DNA of 64,000 nucleotides from Tetrapyrgos nigripes (taxonomy: Eukaryota > Basidiomycota > Agaricomycetes > Agaricales > Campanellaceae): the NCBI GenBank assembly GCA_013368315.1, contig JAACJM010000130.1, positions 124,001 to 188,000 on the forward strand, written 5' to 3'. Position 1 is the stretch's first letter. Every line of letters starts with the position of its first letter. The notes under the pieces were generated by a model. It did no database searches, was not told the DNA's origin, and saw only the letters and a list, made by a program, of their open reading frames with translations. Shown piece by piece: positions 11,849 to 23,502 of the stretch. Both the position numbers and the translations under genes were made by a program.

Positions 11849-13935
11849 TCATTTTGTTGATGTGCAACATGCTACAAAAGTAGCTGTGGCAAGAGAAAAT
11901 TCCCACCAAGAAGGAGGTCCATTTGCATGATGGCGCATGGATTCTGACTTCTCGTTGAGTGTTCTAATTATTCTCTCAGCACGACCATTCTGTTGATGTA
12001 TGTATGGGGCTGACTTTTGTCTTATAATGCCTTTTTCAGCAAGGAAGTTGTCAAAATCTTCATTCATAAACTCTGTTCCCAAATCTGATCGTAAAGTCTT
12101 TAGTTTTTTGCCAGTAGACTGTTCTGCCCAGGCGACATACATCTTGAAAGACTTAAAGACATCAGATTTCCTAACTAATAGGAAGGTAACAGGGAAAGAA
12201 CTAAAATCATCTAGAAAGACAATGAAATACTCGTACTTGTGATATGATATAGATGGTTGTTGTTTAACATCTGTATGCACAAGTTCTAATACTTCTGTAG
12301 CTCGCTTTTCTGATAAAGGATAAGATTTCAATGGAGTCTTGCCTAAGGCACAGCCTTGACATACACTATGTTTAGGTACTTTAAAAGGTTTTAAGCCTTT
12401 AGTATTCTTAATGATATGACTTTCCACTGCCTTTCCAGCATGTCCATAGCAGTTATGCACAATATTATAATCAGTAGGAGTAGATGATAGATTTGCTGAC
12501 TCAGGAATGATTATCTTCGATTTGAGCCAATGCAAATTGTCTTTCCGATGCATTGGTAATAATGTCATCAGAAGACTTTGATCTACTTCTTTCCAAAACT
12601 CAGACTTGCCATCTCGTGAGATTTCATAGTATCCTTCACGAAGAATACATCCTCGAGACAACAAACGATGTGTGCAAGTTGGTTGATAAAACACTGGGTA
12701 TAGTTTTATAGTATGTTTGACTCCTTCTTCATTGATGTGTTCAATAAACACAGTTCCAACACCTTCAAGGTAAGTTTCAGATCTTTTATCAGCAATCTGA
12801 AGTGGAATCGGATTGGGTAACTTATGGTACTGAGCAAAATCCATTAAATTGTTTGTAATGTGAGTCGATGCACCAGAATCTGAAACCCAATAGGTTATTT
12901 CATCAGTGATCTTACTCTTACAAATACTATTCAACGGATACTTTTCACATGTTGAGCAATGTGTGCGAGCAACAAAACTTTGTTCACAAATAAATACAGG
13001 CACATCATTTGTAATAATAGTACAATTGTCTATAGCTGCTAGGGCTGTATGAGATTCACAATAGTCCGACGACATTGAGATCTGAGGCAATTGTATGAGT
13101 GCACTATTTTTATTAGAAGTGTGAAATACTTGCCAGAAAGCCATAGTTTCGTCTCCATCAATATAGATTTCCACATCTGATTCTGAACCAAGACTAACAC
13201 CATCATCATCGGCAAGATATCCAGATGAAATGGAAACGTTGATAGCATCTGCCAGAGATGAGGGACCAGCTTCTTCTTCTAAAGGAGCATCATAGCGAGG
13301 TTTCTTCGAAGTGTTTCCAGATTCATCAGGTTCTCTTTTCATATTCTCGAGGATTGGATCTGTGAACATGTGAGACATTCTGTCTTGCCACATTTTGAAT
13401 GCAACACTTGGAGGAATATATTTAAAGGAACTTTCTTCGCTATAATCCAAAGATGTAGAATCTGATGATTCAGAAGAAGACGAACCTCGAACAGCCTTTC
13501 GCTTTCTACTCGAAGATGATGATGACGCTTTGGTATGATTAAAAGGTAGAGTGCGAATGAAATCGGGATATAGCGATGTATCATGAAATTGAGTGTTGAT
13601 TGTAACACCATTTGTGCGCATAACAGATTGAGCAGGAGTAGGCCAGTAAGCTCTCTCAATCAAGGAAGGAGGCTTTAAAGGAACTGGCTCACATTTTTTA
13701 AACTGCTGTGGAATTCATTTATGGGTGTGCATATCAGCCAAAGCTTTATTCATGATATAACGGCAAAAATACTCAACCTCTTCCTCTATTTGTTTCTGAA
13801 TGGGATGAATAGTTCCTTCATGATCAAACCATTGGTTTGTCATGTCTTCGTCTCCATTGAGATCCTCTTTTGCTTGAAGATAAGGTTCTGTATGAGTGCC
13901 ATCAGAATTATATGTGTAAATCCCAAATTTCAGCT
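11849..13935 (-). pseudogene. Copia pol: protease, GAG-pre-integrase and integrase core
   Basis: The main open part (13663-11849) contains the retroviral-type protease motif YWVSDSGASTHIT, the zinc-binding pre-integrase segment (HNCYGHAGKAVESH with CQGCALGK) and an integrase core with HTDV, RSDLGTEF and NGRAERIIRTLNE supplying the D, D and E residues. The same frame continues upstream to about 13,935 across a TGA at 13715-13717, so the start at 13663 is not a real initiation codon. It ends at a TGA (11849-11851); directly beyond it, in frame, is more integrase. The catalytic residues are intact although the frame is not. Confidence 0.88.
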
Positions 13936-15422
13936 AGCTTACAGGTCATTTGATGACAAGCTTCTACTCTGAGAAAGCTTTCAAAATCAACTGTCTCCTG
14001 TGCGAGTTCATTGATCATGAGTCTCTCATAATGAGTAAGAATGAAGTAACCCGAAATCGTTTGCGGTCTGACCTATTTAGCTAAGTTCCACTTTACTCTT
14101 TCCTTCAAAGAAGAATCATTGTTCTCGTCTATAAAGCAATCTGATCAAACAATCAGAAAGTTATGATAGGGAAGAAGTTCATAAATGGGTTGCTCACATG
14201 TCTCTGGTAGATCATCAGTATCACTGATTTCGATAGGATCTAATGTGGCATTTATAAAAGGATTTGCCATAAAAGCGGTTACCATTAAAGGAGCATCATC
14301 ATCAGAATCTGAATCAGCTTCGACTTCTGGATTAGCTAAATTAGCAGCACCTTTTTTGGAACCCTTCTTCTTCTTACTGCGACGAGTTTTCTTCTTCTTA
14401 TCTCCCCCTTGATTCGCATCACCTGTTGTAACAGTTTTAGAAGGTTCCTGAGGTTTGGGTTGTTTACCCTTACCCTTGTCTTGGTTCTTCTGTTTAGAAG
14501 ATCCAGCCTTCTGGTTGTTCCAATTGGGTGCAGAATCAAACTTTCGTCTATCTCCAGTAATGTGGGTAAGAAGAGATGATTCAGAAGATTGACCAGTCCA
14601 TCGTTTGTACTCAACGAGAATCAGTCCTTCCACATGTGCCATAGTCAGGTTCTTTGGTTCGATTGTGGCAAGTGTGAATTGAGCATAGTTTCTCCAGGAT
14701 TGCAGAATGTGATCCATCAAGAAAAGAGCTCTAAACTTGTCATCAACTGTGAATCCATAGGCTTTAAGAAGTGTGAGAACTGCTCCCAGAGATGTGATCT
14801 GGTTTGCAGGATCTTTCTTCTCATCAAGCGTCCAAGACATGAATTCTTTGAAGTCTAAGAACCATGACGTCGGGCCAGGAGAACTGTATTTCTTGTATAT
14901 CTTATCCCAAAGCATTTTAGCGGTATAATCTCCTTTTGCTTTGGCACAAGGGTCTTCATTTAGTTCATCTTTAGTGAACTCTCTCATTTCCAGACCCACA
15001 TCATTTGGAAGATAGGAGGAAATAAAACCTAAAGCCTGTTCATCTTTGTCATCCCAAGAACTGTGAAGCTTATAAGTTTCAACTAATTCCCGATCGTGTT
15101 TTTTAACCAAAATTTGATATTGATCCCATTCATGAGTGAAGGTATCAATAATTTGGTTATAAGATGATTGTTCGGATTCAGTTAAAGCATTAAAAACTTC
15201 ATCAGAAACTTGTACAAATCCTTCAGGAAAAGAAGGTGCATTACCTGTTTCGGTGGGACTTGTGTTCACATAACGCTTCTGGGTACCTGAAGCAACCCTG
15301 CTAAGCCCTTTGGCTTCAAGGAGGCAGGTGATAGCATAGTTCCAAAACTCATAATTGGTAGTATTGAGGATGGGAACGTTAAAGATGCTTTCAGCGTTGT
15401 TGATAGCGTTGTTGGAAGACAT
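13936..15422 (-). pseudogene. Copia gag
   Basis: The frame starts at an ATG at 15422 (MSSNNAINNAESIFNVPIL) and is open for 425 codons to a TGA at 14145-14147. It continues in frame through a TAG at 14073-14075 to about 13,936. The N-terminal half has the Copia gag pattern (NYEFWNYAITCLLEAKGL, later MLWDKIYKKYSS and ILQSWRNYAQFTLATIE). The C-terminal part is highly basic (KKKKTRRSKKKKGSKKG) and then acidic. I see no CCHC knuckle, so the basic tract may serve for RNA binding. The stops suggest that gag and pol were once one polyprotein frame. Confidence 0.82.
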
Positions 15423-16247
15423 ATTGATCTATGAAGCATCAATCAGTAAAGATGTGCATTCAATAGGTCACAAGTACCAAGGAACATCGAAGGGTCTAAT
15501 ACAACCACAGTGTATAGGATGATTGCAATATTCCTTCTCCTTTCTGAGCAAACGCCCCAGACAAGGAATGTACATAATACATTTGCATTAATCAACTATA
15601 TGCCAGTAGAAAACCGTTCGTTGGTACGTGCACATAATGGAATCCTATATTGACTTCTTCATCAGTGCTTCTCGATCAATTTCACACTGTCAAAGACCAT
15701 ACTCTTGACAGAGAGCACATGATTACTCTAGAAGTCGCAATATTGACCGTAGTGGCACAGTACTTCCTAATGGGTGTAGAGATGCCTTAAAGCATATAGG
15801 GGAGCACTATCTAACTACTGTTTTTCTATAGATCTAGATTGGTGACTTTTATAAATGCCCCTGGCTCATCCGAATGACTATGGAGTTTTGAGTGCGAAAA
15901 ACAGTCCCACACTAAAGTGGAGGCTGCAAAGCATGCCAGTCACTCTGCATACAACTATCTGTAGATCCATAAGGGTTCCACAAATAACTGTTACAGGTAT
16001 AAAGTGACTTATCTAGATCTATAAGTAAACCAGCAAAGAGTGCCTAATGCGACTCTAAACTGAACCCAGGTTATATATTTTACTGGGCAATATAGATGAA
16101 GAAGGAGATAAAGCGAAACATCGATCCACCAACTGCACAAACATCGAGTCCAACAGCTTACTCGGTGATGAGCTCGCCGTTGACCTCGACAATGCGATCC
16201 ATCTTGACAACGGTAGTTGTATGGGATAAGACCAGCATTGATGGCCC
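15423..16247 (-). other. Copia 5' leader
   Basis: About 820 bp between the primer binding site and the gag start hold no credible frame. Such a long leader is unusual for Copia elements and accounts for part of the extra length. Confidence 0.6.
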
Positions 16248-16262
16248 TCGGGGCCCATAACC
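16248..16262 (-). promoter_or_regulatory. Copia primer binding site, half-tRNA type
   Basis: Read on the minus strand, GGTTATGGGCCCC lies three bases inside the LTR end. It resembles the site of Drosophila copia and related elements, which pairs with the anticodon stem-loop of cleaved initiator tRNA-Met rather than with a tRNA 3' end. Confidence 0.7.
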
Positions 16263-16265
16263 TAA

Positions 16266-16661
16266 TGAAGCAGCAAATATTCAGCGTAGGGTGACCAGTC
16301 AATAGAGCTCACCAAATAGAGTGCTGAGTAGAAAGCTAGTAGAGCTTAGATACGAGTTGCTTGTAGAGCAGATAGAACTGGATATTGTTCTGTAGTATCT
16401 ATAACTTTACAGAGAGCTTTTATACTAGATAAAGAGCATATAATTACTAATATCTACATTGTCCATGGACATACCTAGAGACTAAGAGGATATTGCCATT
16501 GGCCATATTGCTATCTACAGAGATATCACTACATAGTAGAAGATAAGAGTAATGTCCGGAGAATGTCCTGGAGGACTAGCATACTTATAGCTATGTAGAA
16601 GTTTCATAATAACTCCATATAGAATCATAGTTACTATACATGGAAGGTATATATTTCAACA
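16266..16661 (-). repeat. Copia 5' LTR
   Basis: The intact 396 bp LTR; see the split copy at 7926-8965. It preserves the unoccupied target site of the solo LTR. Confidence 0.92.
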
Positions 16662-17922
16662 AGTTCTTGTATGCTCCCTCATTGCAGTGCTGTCTTATCA
16701 CAGACTACTCCATTCTATGTAAACTAGGCAATCACTACACAACTGCTATGGGACAATACTTATGCTATTGAAAGCCTATAGCTCCAGTGAAGTGATATTC
16801 CCACATGGATATCTTAGCACAAGCCAGGGTGGCAATTTATTTTTTCCTGATGTACACTCCATTCTCCAATGTCTGAATGTCTTTCATTCCGAGCAAGAAG
16901 TAACTTCATAGCTTTATTATCGTGGATTTGACTGAGCCATGTCCAACTGCTGTTAACAATATAACCCACACATGTTTTGATTGGTCTGTCAAAATCCAAT
17001 TTATCTATTTTTGGAATTGTTCTTGAATTTCAGATGGACTTCTTTGGAGTAGCCAATGAGAATAAGCCCAAAGGTAATGTGTCCTTCTGGACTATTAGGC
17101 TCTCATGGAACCAAGGGCTAGGCCTCTACTTGGTAGCTATGACCTGGGATCAAATTTCCATGGTAATTTCAGGCCCTATGAGGCCCTTTTATGCACCAAT
17201 TCTTACAAGTGCAGTCCTGGATGTGTGGCTATGCTAGCCCCAATCAGTTGGCAATTGCCAGCATCACAGCCACTATTTCAAGCCTCATGCAAGTGCTGGC
17301 CCACATTTCTTCCAATCTATCCACTGCATCTTAATGACACAGTCACCTCTCTGCATTGCATGTCTACCCAGCATTCCATCATTTGTTCTTCCTCTTTTCC
17401 TGCAGGTACATAGTATGTTAGTTCTGTATTTCTAAGTGCTGATGTATATAACTTTGGATCTTCTCCTGCAGTTTGTGAGTGCTTCATGGGTCAGGCCCAG
17501 TGAAAAGTCCATAGGGCCAAATAGGGCCAGAACAGGCACCTTGAAAATTCCCCATCTTGCCTGATGGCACCAAGGGGGCACCACATGGGAGAATTCCCAT
17601 ATAGGGGTGGTTAGTTAGTCTGGATGTCATGCCGCTAAATTTTTTTTGGAGGACACCCTTGCAGTAGCCTGCAATGAGCCTACAGTAACCTCTGCAATGC
17701 TTAGAAGACTCTAAAAACCCTCAGAACAGCAAAATATCCACTGTAAGCTGTGACTCAGGTCCTGCAAGTATGAAGTGGTGTTGGAGTGAACTTTGTCAAG
17801 CCAGGAAGGTTTGTACCACTTACCATTTGAGCTGGAATGTTGATTTTTCTCAGTGAATCAGTAAGCTAGACCTAGCTATATATGTGTGATCCCCATATAT
17901 GTGCAATCCCTGATCACAACTA
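16662..17922. other. gene-poor sequence
   Basis: No convincing gene. A segment near 17,490-17,520 (CCCAGTGAAAAGTCCATA followed by GGCCA) recurs near 50,355-50,380, so part of this region is dispersed repeat. Confidence 0.5.
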
Positions 17923-18366
17923 TCAGGGACTTTTATGATACAATAGTTCATCATCTCTCAAACAATGACTTATATCAAGAGTCCAACCATCCCTGTACCT
18001 TGCAGCTTCTTTGATTTGTGCGTCTATCCTGTCCTGGCCAGTCAATGGTAAATTAGCCAGCATGCTTCGCGAAGATGCTGATACTGATGAAGAGCGGCAA
18101 AAGGGGGTAATGACCATCGCGGACAGCATGAAGGACAAGTGAAGGTTGGTCAACTTGTCAGACTTGAAGCTTGTCAATTTTGAATGTTGATCAAGGGTGC
18201 CCGGACCGGGAAATCCCGCACTGGGGGTAGGTAGGTAGGTCCATGGCTGAAGGCCAAAAATTTTTTTCTGACCAGCCCTTGGACCCACTCTTCGGACACT
18301 CAGATAGCTTTCACGAGAGTCTTGATACAAAAAAAGTGTATTGTACCTACTTATTACTCTAGCCAA
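17923..18366 (-). other. weak open frame, possible relic
   Basis: A 147-codon open frame includes a coding-like part (ANLPLTGQDRIDAQIKEAAR then YRDGWTLDISH) but no recognised domain. It overlaps a repeated motif at 18228-18273. I treat it as a possible fragment of an old element. Confidence 0.2.
18228..18273 (+). repeat. short direct repeat, copy 1
   Basis: The unit TAGGTAGGTAGGTC, then a variable GGCC segment, AAAAA, a T-run and CTGACC, recurs in the same orientation at 18670-18715. Confidence 0.6.
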
Positions 18367-18669
18367 GCTTGCAGGCTGCGCTGTGGTATGTAGTTAAAGG
18401 GTAAATGTAGTGTACTTATCTCTACTGGCAATGGCCAGATATTGGTGGAATATACTCTTAGGCAGGTGCAAAAACCAATGTGCACTCCAAGGAAAATGCG
18501 GTACATTTCTCTCTGCAGGAATGGGCGGAGTCATCTACTGTCTGGATTCTGGACAGCTGTCAGAACACGAAGAAACAGTATGTACTCCGCTGTGGATTGA
18601 AGTAAAAATGGAGGCAAACCTCGAGAACTGTACAGCATATTACTATATTAGGTATATATTACATAATAC

Positions 18670-18715
18670 TAGGTAGGTAGGTCGGTGGCCTGAGGCCGAA
18701 AAATTTTTTCTGACC
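18670..18715 (+). repeat. short direct repeat, copy 2
   Basis: Second copy of the TAGGTAGGTAGGTC...CTGACC unit, about 440 bp from the first. The pair may bound a small non-autonomous element. Confidence 0.6.
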
Positions 18716-20435
18716 CCCTTGATGTTGATGGCCTGTTGAGCGGCGATGCGGTATTATTGGCCCATGAAGCCCAGATATTTGATTGCACGGTGGAGAAGAC
18801 TCAGAACATATGAGAACATTGACACAGCGGTTTGCCGCTTTGGAGACCTCCGATTCGGAGTACGCGAGTCCCTTGCCCGATACATCCGTTGCCGTTACCC
18901 CCGTCTCATTTGAAACTCAATAAACGATCAAATTTCAAATATACTCGATACCCCTGCCGTCCAGACGATTAGGAGTATGACCAAGAGTGCTGAAGTTTCA
19001 GCGGATGCTCTTGGATCATAAGAATCCTCCAAATTGTCGACAATAGAGACTTGACTCTATCCTGCCTGCCTGCCTGCCACTCGCTCGATAATTTTTCGGT
19101 GAGTTATTTCTGCCAGACTGCCTCATTATCATATCTGACTCTACTTCTCAGAAACTTTCGTGAAATATATTAGTACTGCAAGTACTTCATACCACATCTG
19201 CCTATTCACGAATTTTTCTGAGGTAAGAAGCTCGTTCTGACAGAAATCTCTATCTCCTTCGAGATACTGACTATTACTAGCTATTCTATCTAGTCTCGTC
19301 TCGTTTCTTCGGCCCTCCCTTCCCTCCCTCTGTTTCTGTCTCCTATATGCGTCTATTTCACGTTTTCATATGGCTCAGAGGAACTGATATCACAATTCTG
19401 ATAATTCTACGCTACCACATTAATCTATCTTACGTTTACATTGATGACATTCTAGTTACTCATTCTTGGACAGTACACAGCGTATGGTACTATATGTAAA
19501 CCCTCCGCGTACATCTCTTCTTCCAATTCCACTTTCTGTTGGGGTGAAAAATCCCCGGTTTGGCCTATGACGTCCAGATGAGTCGCACGAAGAGATTTGG
19601 AGGAGACATAAGAGGACAACTTCGTAGTTTGAGTAAGAGGGCGAAAGGCTGACTAAGCATTAACCAGCCGTCTTTCAAATTCTTTGCGGCGTAGCAAAGA
19701 GGGTCGAAGAGCGCTAAACCATCTCCGTACAGACCACGACACCTAAATTCACTATCCTGGCCTGCCAACTGCATTGGCATCCTCCTCAGTTCCTCCTAAC
19801 GTGACTCGCGAATTTTGGCAGCGAGCGACTATATCGGCCGGCTGCTAGGTCCGCAACTCCACTCTTCTCGCGAGACTCCATCATGCAAAATGGATATGCA
19901 TGTGCAATGCATTTCGAATTTACCGGTGCCTAACCATGTCCATCGTCTGCTCGTCGTCAACTCCACCGCACAGCTACCAAGAGGAGAGGTCGACAGGTTG
20001 CTCAGTGAAGAAGATACGTTGAGTGGATAAGCACAAGTGAATGTCGGAGAGAGAGACATAGAGGGTCTGAGGGACAGAAAGAGGATGGATTACTGACTAG
20101 GTGAGCATATCTCATTGTTTGGGCGTTGCAGCCTTCCGTGGTCTTTTTTCTCCTTCAGTGGTACATTTTGTCATTTTGCCCCGTAGAGCCTTTCTCTCTC
20201 TTCCTTTCGCTCTTCGTTTGCCTTATTTTCTTTTATTCAAAATCTAACCCCCAACTCGCGAAGGTCTTTTCCCCTGCGGGCAGCAACTGCAAACACGCCT
20301 TCACCCAAGATCAACCTATACCTACGTTGACCCGAGTAGTACGAGCTACCGCTGCTATTTTCCCTCTCTCCAACAAAATGTGTTACCAGCTCGGTCTCAC
20401 CGTGGAGTCAAGTCTCTGCTGGGCAAGGAAGTTTC
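18716..20435. other. intergenic, no gene seen
   Basis: Only short open frames in all frames. A GCCT microsatellite lies near 19,067-19,078. Confidence 0.5.
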
Positions 20436-20860
20436 TGAATGGGTGTATCGGTATCCTCGTCATCATCTTCGTCTACAACCCGGCACCGTCCCGGAGTCTT
20501 CCTAGCGAGCTCTTCCATTAGATGAGTAAACATTCTTGGGCTGGGATTTGTCAGTCGCTTGCTGGCTCCTGAGGAGTAATAGTAAGCAACAGTCAACCTA
20601 CTTTGATAGACATCTACTGACCCTTTAAAAAGGCCTGTAGATCCATCAATTACGAACCTCTATCACCCTAAGCATGTCCAACATCAACACCAACACATCC
20701 TTCGCTGTTCTCGGTAGCAACGGCGCCATCAGCCCTTTCGTCATCGACGCCCTCGCAAAACACTCCGGTGTCAAGAAACTCATAGTCCTCTCCCGTCCTC
20801 GTCCGTCCTCATCCTCGAAACCCTCAAATTTGCCAGCCAACGCCGAGCTCGTCGCCGTCG
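20436..20860 (+). repeat. NmrA promoter and 5' end, arm of an inverted duplication
   Basis: This segment (upstream region plus the first 60 or so codons) is repeated in reverse at about 23040-23455. Shared blocks include GGGTGTATCG(G/A)TATCCTCGTC upstream and GCCGTTCTCGGTAGCAACG-like sequence in the coding part. Confidence 0.8.
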
Positions 20861-21873
20861 ACTACAACAACCACTCTGCCTTGGTGGAGGTTTTCACGAA
20901 ATACTCCACCGACGTGGTAATATCGACGCTATCAGACGCAGCGATATTCGATGCGCAGAAGAAAGCCGCAGTAGCAGCGAGAGAGGCGGGTGTGAAGGTT
21001 TTTGTACCGGTTGAGTTTGGGAATGTTACGATTGGGTTGGCTGGGAAGGGTGAGCGGAACGGAGAGGGAGAAGGCGAGGATGACATACAGGTGAAGAAGG
21101 ATAGATTTGCAGGTGCGGTTCCAAATTTTCTGTTCGGTAATAGGTACTGACTTTTGAGTAGAGTTTCTCAAATCTATCGAGTTACCTTACATACACGTTT
21201 TTGTGAGTTATTTTCTTGCTTCTTTCTTCTTCCCCTTCCTTGCCTTTTTGAGCCTCTCAGGTTTACTGACATAGTACCGTCCCCTCTTCACTATTCTTTT
21301 CTGTAGACTGGCTTATGGCTTCGCTGGATACCCTGGGTCTTCGGGTACGACGTCAACCAAAAATTTAATATCATTGGTAAAGGCGAAACGCCTGCTAGTT
21401 TTACAGCCGAGGAGGATCCAATTTCCTTCGTTTCCAATTCTCGATAATCTCACTTACGTCCTGTAACTGTTTCCATGTTTTCCGTTCTAGGCTTTCTCGC
21501 ACACATCCTAACCACCCTCCCCCTCTCCCAACTTTCCAATACCCACTTCCGTCTCCAAGGCGAGCGTTTGACGGTTCGTCAAATTGCTGACCGTCTCGGA
21601 AAACCCTACGTTACCAATGTCGAAGCTATCCCCGGTTCTAGGCCGTCAGACTGGAAGTTCCGCACGTTGATTGCATCCCAATGTGATTCTGGAGTGGGGA
21701 GTACTGGGTGGGATCATTTTACGCAGAAGGATAATCCGGGGCCGGGGCCGAATCCAATGAGTGGGAAAGGGGAAGGAGGGGAAGGAAGTGAAAACTCGGA
21801 AGCCACGGGGAGTGGGAATAAATTTTGGGAAGGACATGTTTGGAAGAGGTTGGAGGACGTCGTAACGCTGTAG
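20674..21873 (+). CDS. NmrA-like / isoflavone-reductase-like NAD(P)-binding protein
   Basis: The ATG at 20674 opens a Rossmann fold with a nucleotide-binding glycine motif (FAVLGSNGAISPFVIDAL), the LIVLSR strand and VPVEFGN, as in NmrA-like family proteins that bind NAD(P) or act as small reductases. Likely exons are 20674-21112, 21162-21202, 21307-21429 and 21491-21873. The first intron joins DRFA to EFLKSIELPYIHVF, then TGLWLRWIPWVFGYD and GFLAHILTTLPLSQL, matching the order of the family. The first two introns keep phase; the third is off by one base, so either that junction is misread or the gene is damaged. The C-terminus ends WEGHVWKRLEDVVTL. Specific substrate unknown. Confidence 0.75.
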
Positions 21874-22394
21874 ATTGGGAGATAATAAAGTGGTTTAGAT
21901 CGAGAAACGGCTGTGTTTGATTCTGCCAATACTGTACATCTAAGTATACATACTACTTATCTGAGTTTCGTCTTCTTGTAGTCCAATATTGTTGATCCTA
22001 CGATCTATAGACGATACAGGAACACTGTGAAGTCTGCATCACTCTCTCCACCCCAGCCTGCAGAACGGTCACTTCTCTAAGGAAAATTTCTTGAGAATTT
22101 GATGTATGTTTAGTATGGCTTTATGCTTTCTAGGTATAGACATTGCGAGCAAACGTAGCCGTAGCTGCTTGAGGCGACGCGCTCATTCATCGCGAAATAT
22201 GGGGCTTGAAAACTGGAGGACAAAACGACCAAAAAAGACGTAAGTTAGTATCAACTGATAAAATAGCGAGACAGTGGAGAGGAAGAAAAGAGAGGAGGGC
22301 CACGAGGCGTAATGATAATGCTGAAGATTGAGAACTGAAAAAAGACATACTCCCAGCTCACAACACAGAGCATATACATCTGCCTTCTAAACCC
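21874..22394. other. intergenic, 3' flank of the NmrA-like gene
   Basis: No convincing gene. Confidence 0.5.
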
Positions 22395-22905
22395 CCTCTA
22401 CCCCCAGCTCTTTACCAACTCTCTCCTCAACATTCTCTTCGTCATCAACGTATCAAACAGACATTCTCCCAAACCTAGATCGGGACGAGTCCATCCGACT
22501 TGTATCCATCCACTCGGTGTTGTCATTTGTCCAATAATGACGTTATCGAGAGGCCCGAAGTGTACGCTGGAGCCTGAGGAATGCGAGGTTTGACTTGGAC
22601 TGGAGCTGACGACTCCTGGTCATGATAGACATGGTTATACCGGTTGTGGTAAATGATGTGTTGGAAAGTCGAGATGGTGTAGTTGAAAAGCAGTGGATGC
22701 GGCGATATGTCGTTGTATGCTTGCTAATCCGCTTTTCCAGCCTGAGACGCGGACGTATTCTAGAAGTTGGCGATATCAGCTTCAGTTTTGACAACAGACG
22801 GTGACAAGAAAATTCTTGACTACCAGAGCAAACGATGGTAATGGGGGGAGAAAGGGGAGGAAAGAGGAAAGGCAACAACTTTGAAATGCCAGCTACGCCA
22901 GCCAA
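22395..22905 (-). pseudogene. unidentified coding remnant
   Basis: On the minus strand a strongly protein-like C-terminal stretch (GPLDNVIIGQMTTPSGWIQV then TRPDLGLGECLFD) ends at a TAG near 22,395. Upstream, coding-like sequence (EYVRVSGWKSGLASIQRHI, then IYHNRYNHVYHDQESS) lies in other frames with no splice sites that join them. Family not recognised. It is probably a frameshifted gene remnant, though an unresolved intron is possible. Confidence 0.35.
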
Positions 22906-23015
22906 GATAACAAAGAGCGAAGGAAGGAAGTGGGGGACGGGAAAGACAACTCAAGATGCATACTCACTGATACCCACAAACTCGAAACGCAAAACACATT
23001 CCCTTTTATCCCCAG

Positions 23016-23240
23016 TCAACGGTCACCACCACCGTGACGTCCACGTGAATTAGCTCGGGGTTGGGTGGTAAGTTTGAGGGTTTCGAGGAAGATGAAGGCG
23101 GCCGAGGACAGGAGAGGACGATGAGTTTTCTTGACACCGGAGTGTTTTGCGAGGGCGTCGTTGACGAGGGCGCTGATTGCATCGTTGCTACCGAGAACGG
23201 CTAACGAGGTGTTGGTGTAGGACGTGCTCGGGGTAGACAT
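23016..23240 (-). pseudogene. truncated, frameshifted copy of the NmrA-like gene 5' end
   Basis: The frame starts at an ATG at 23240 and reads SLAVLGSNDAISALVNDAL then AKHSGVKK, closely matching the start of the gene at 20674. It then shifts frame because of one extra A in the run after GTCAAG. Similarity continues in the shifted frame for about 70 bp and stops near 23,040. Nothing resembling the rest of the gene follows. Because the promoter region is copied too, it might still be transcribed. Confidence 0.8.
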
Positions 23241-23455
23241 GGCTGGAATGATATAATGAATTTTCGCCTTTTCATGTATAGGGTCAGTGGTGCTTACTAT
23301 TCCTACGCCAGCTGAAGCGACTTATAAATCTCCCTCCAAGATGGCTTATCGATCTAAAGGAAGCAACTCGCGGAGACTCTGGTTCGGTGCTAAGCTATTG
23401 AAGGAGATGACGAGTACGACGAGGATATCGATACACCCTTTTAACCTGACTCCGA
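23040..23455 (-). repeat. second arm of the NmrA inverted duplication
   Basis: The reverse complement aligns with 20436-20860, including upstream sequence and the first 60 or so codons. The arms have diverged by many substitutions and small indels. No transposon ends flank it. Confidence 0.75.
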
Positions 23456-23502
23456 GGGCAAAATGACCAGTCCACTGGTATGGCTTCGAAGCCATCTTGA
23501 CT

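Larger units (their letters stand above)
7926..16661 (-). mobile_element. Ty1/Copia LTR retrotransposon (decayed), minus strand
   Basis: Two 396 bp LTRs (left one split) bound a gag-pol region read on the minus strand. The order gag, protease, integrase, reverse transcriptase and RNase H is the diagnostic Copia order. A primer binding site resembling a half-tRNA initiator methionine site and a purine tract are in the expected places. Without the nested solo LTR the element is about 8.1 kb, long for Copia, partly because of an 840 bp leader before gag. By eye the LTRs differ at about seven positions, five of them transitions. No target duplication was found: ACTAA lies left and AGTTC right. 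Several stops and frameshifts make this copy non-autonomous. Confidence 0.92.
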
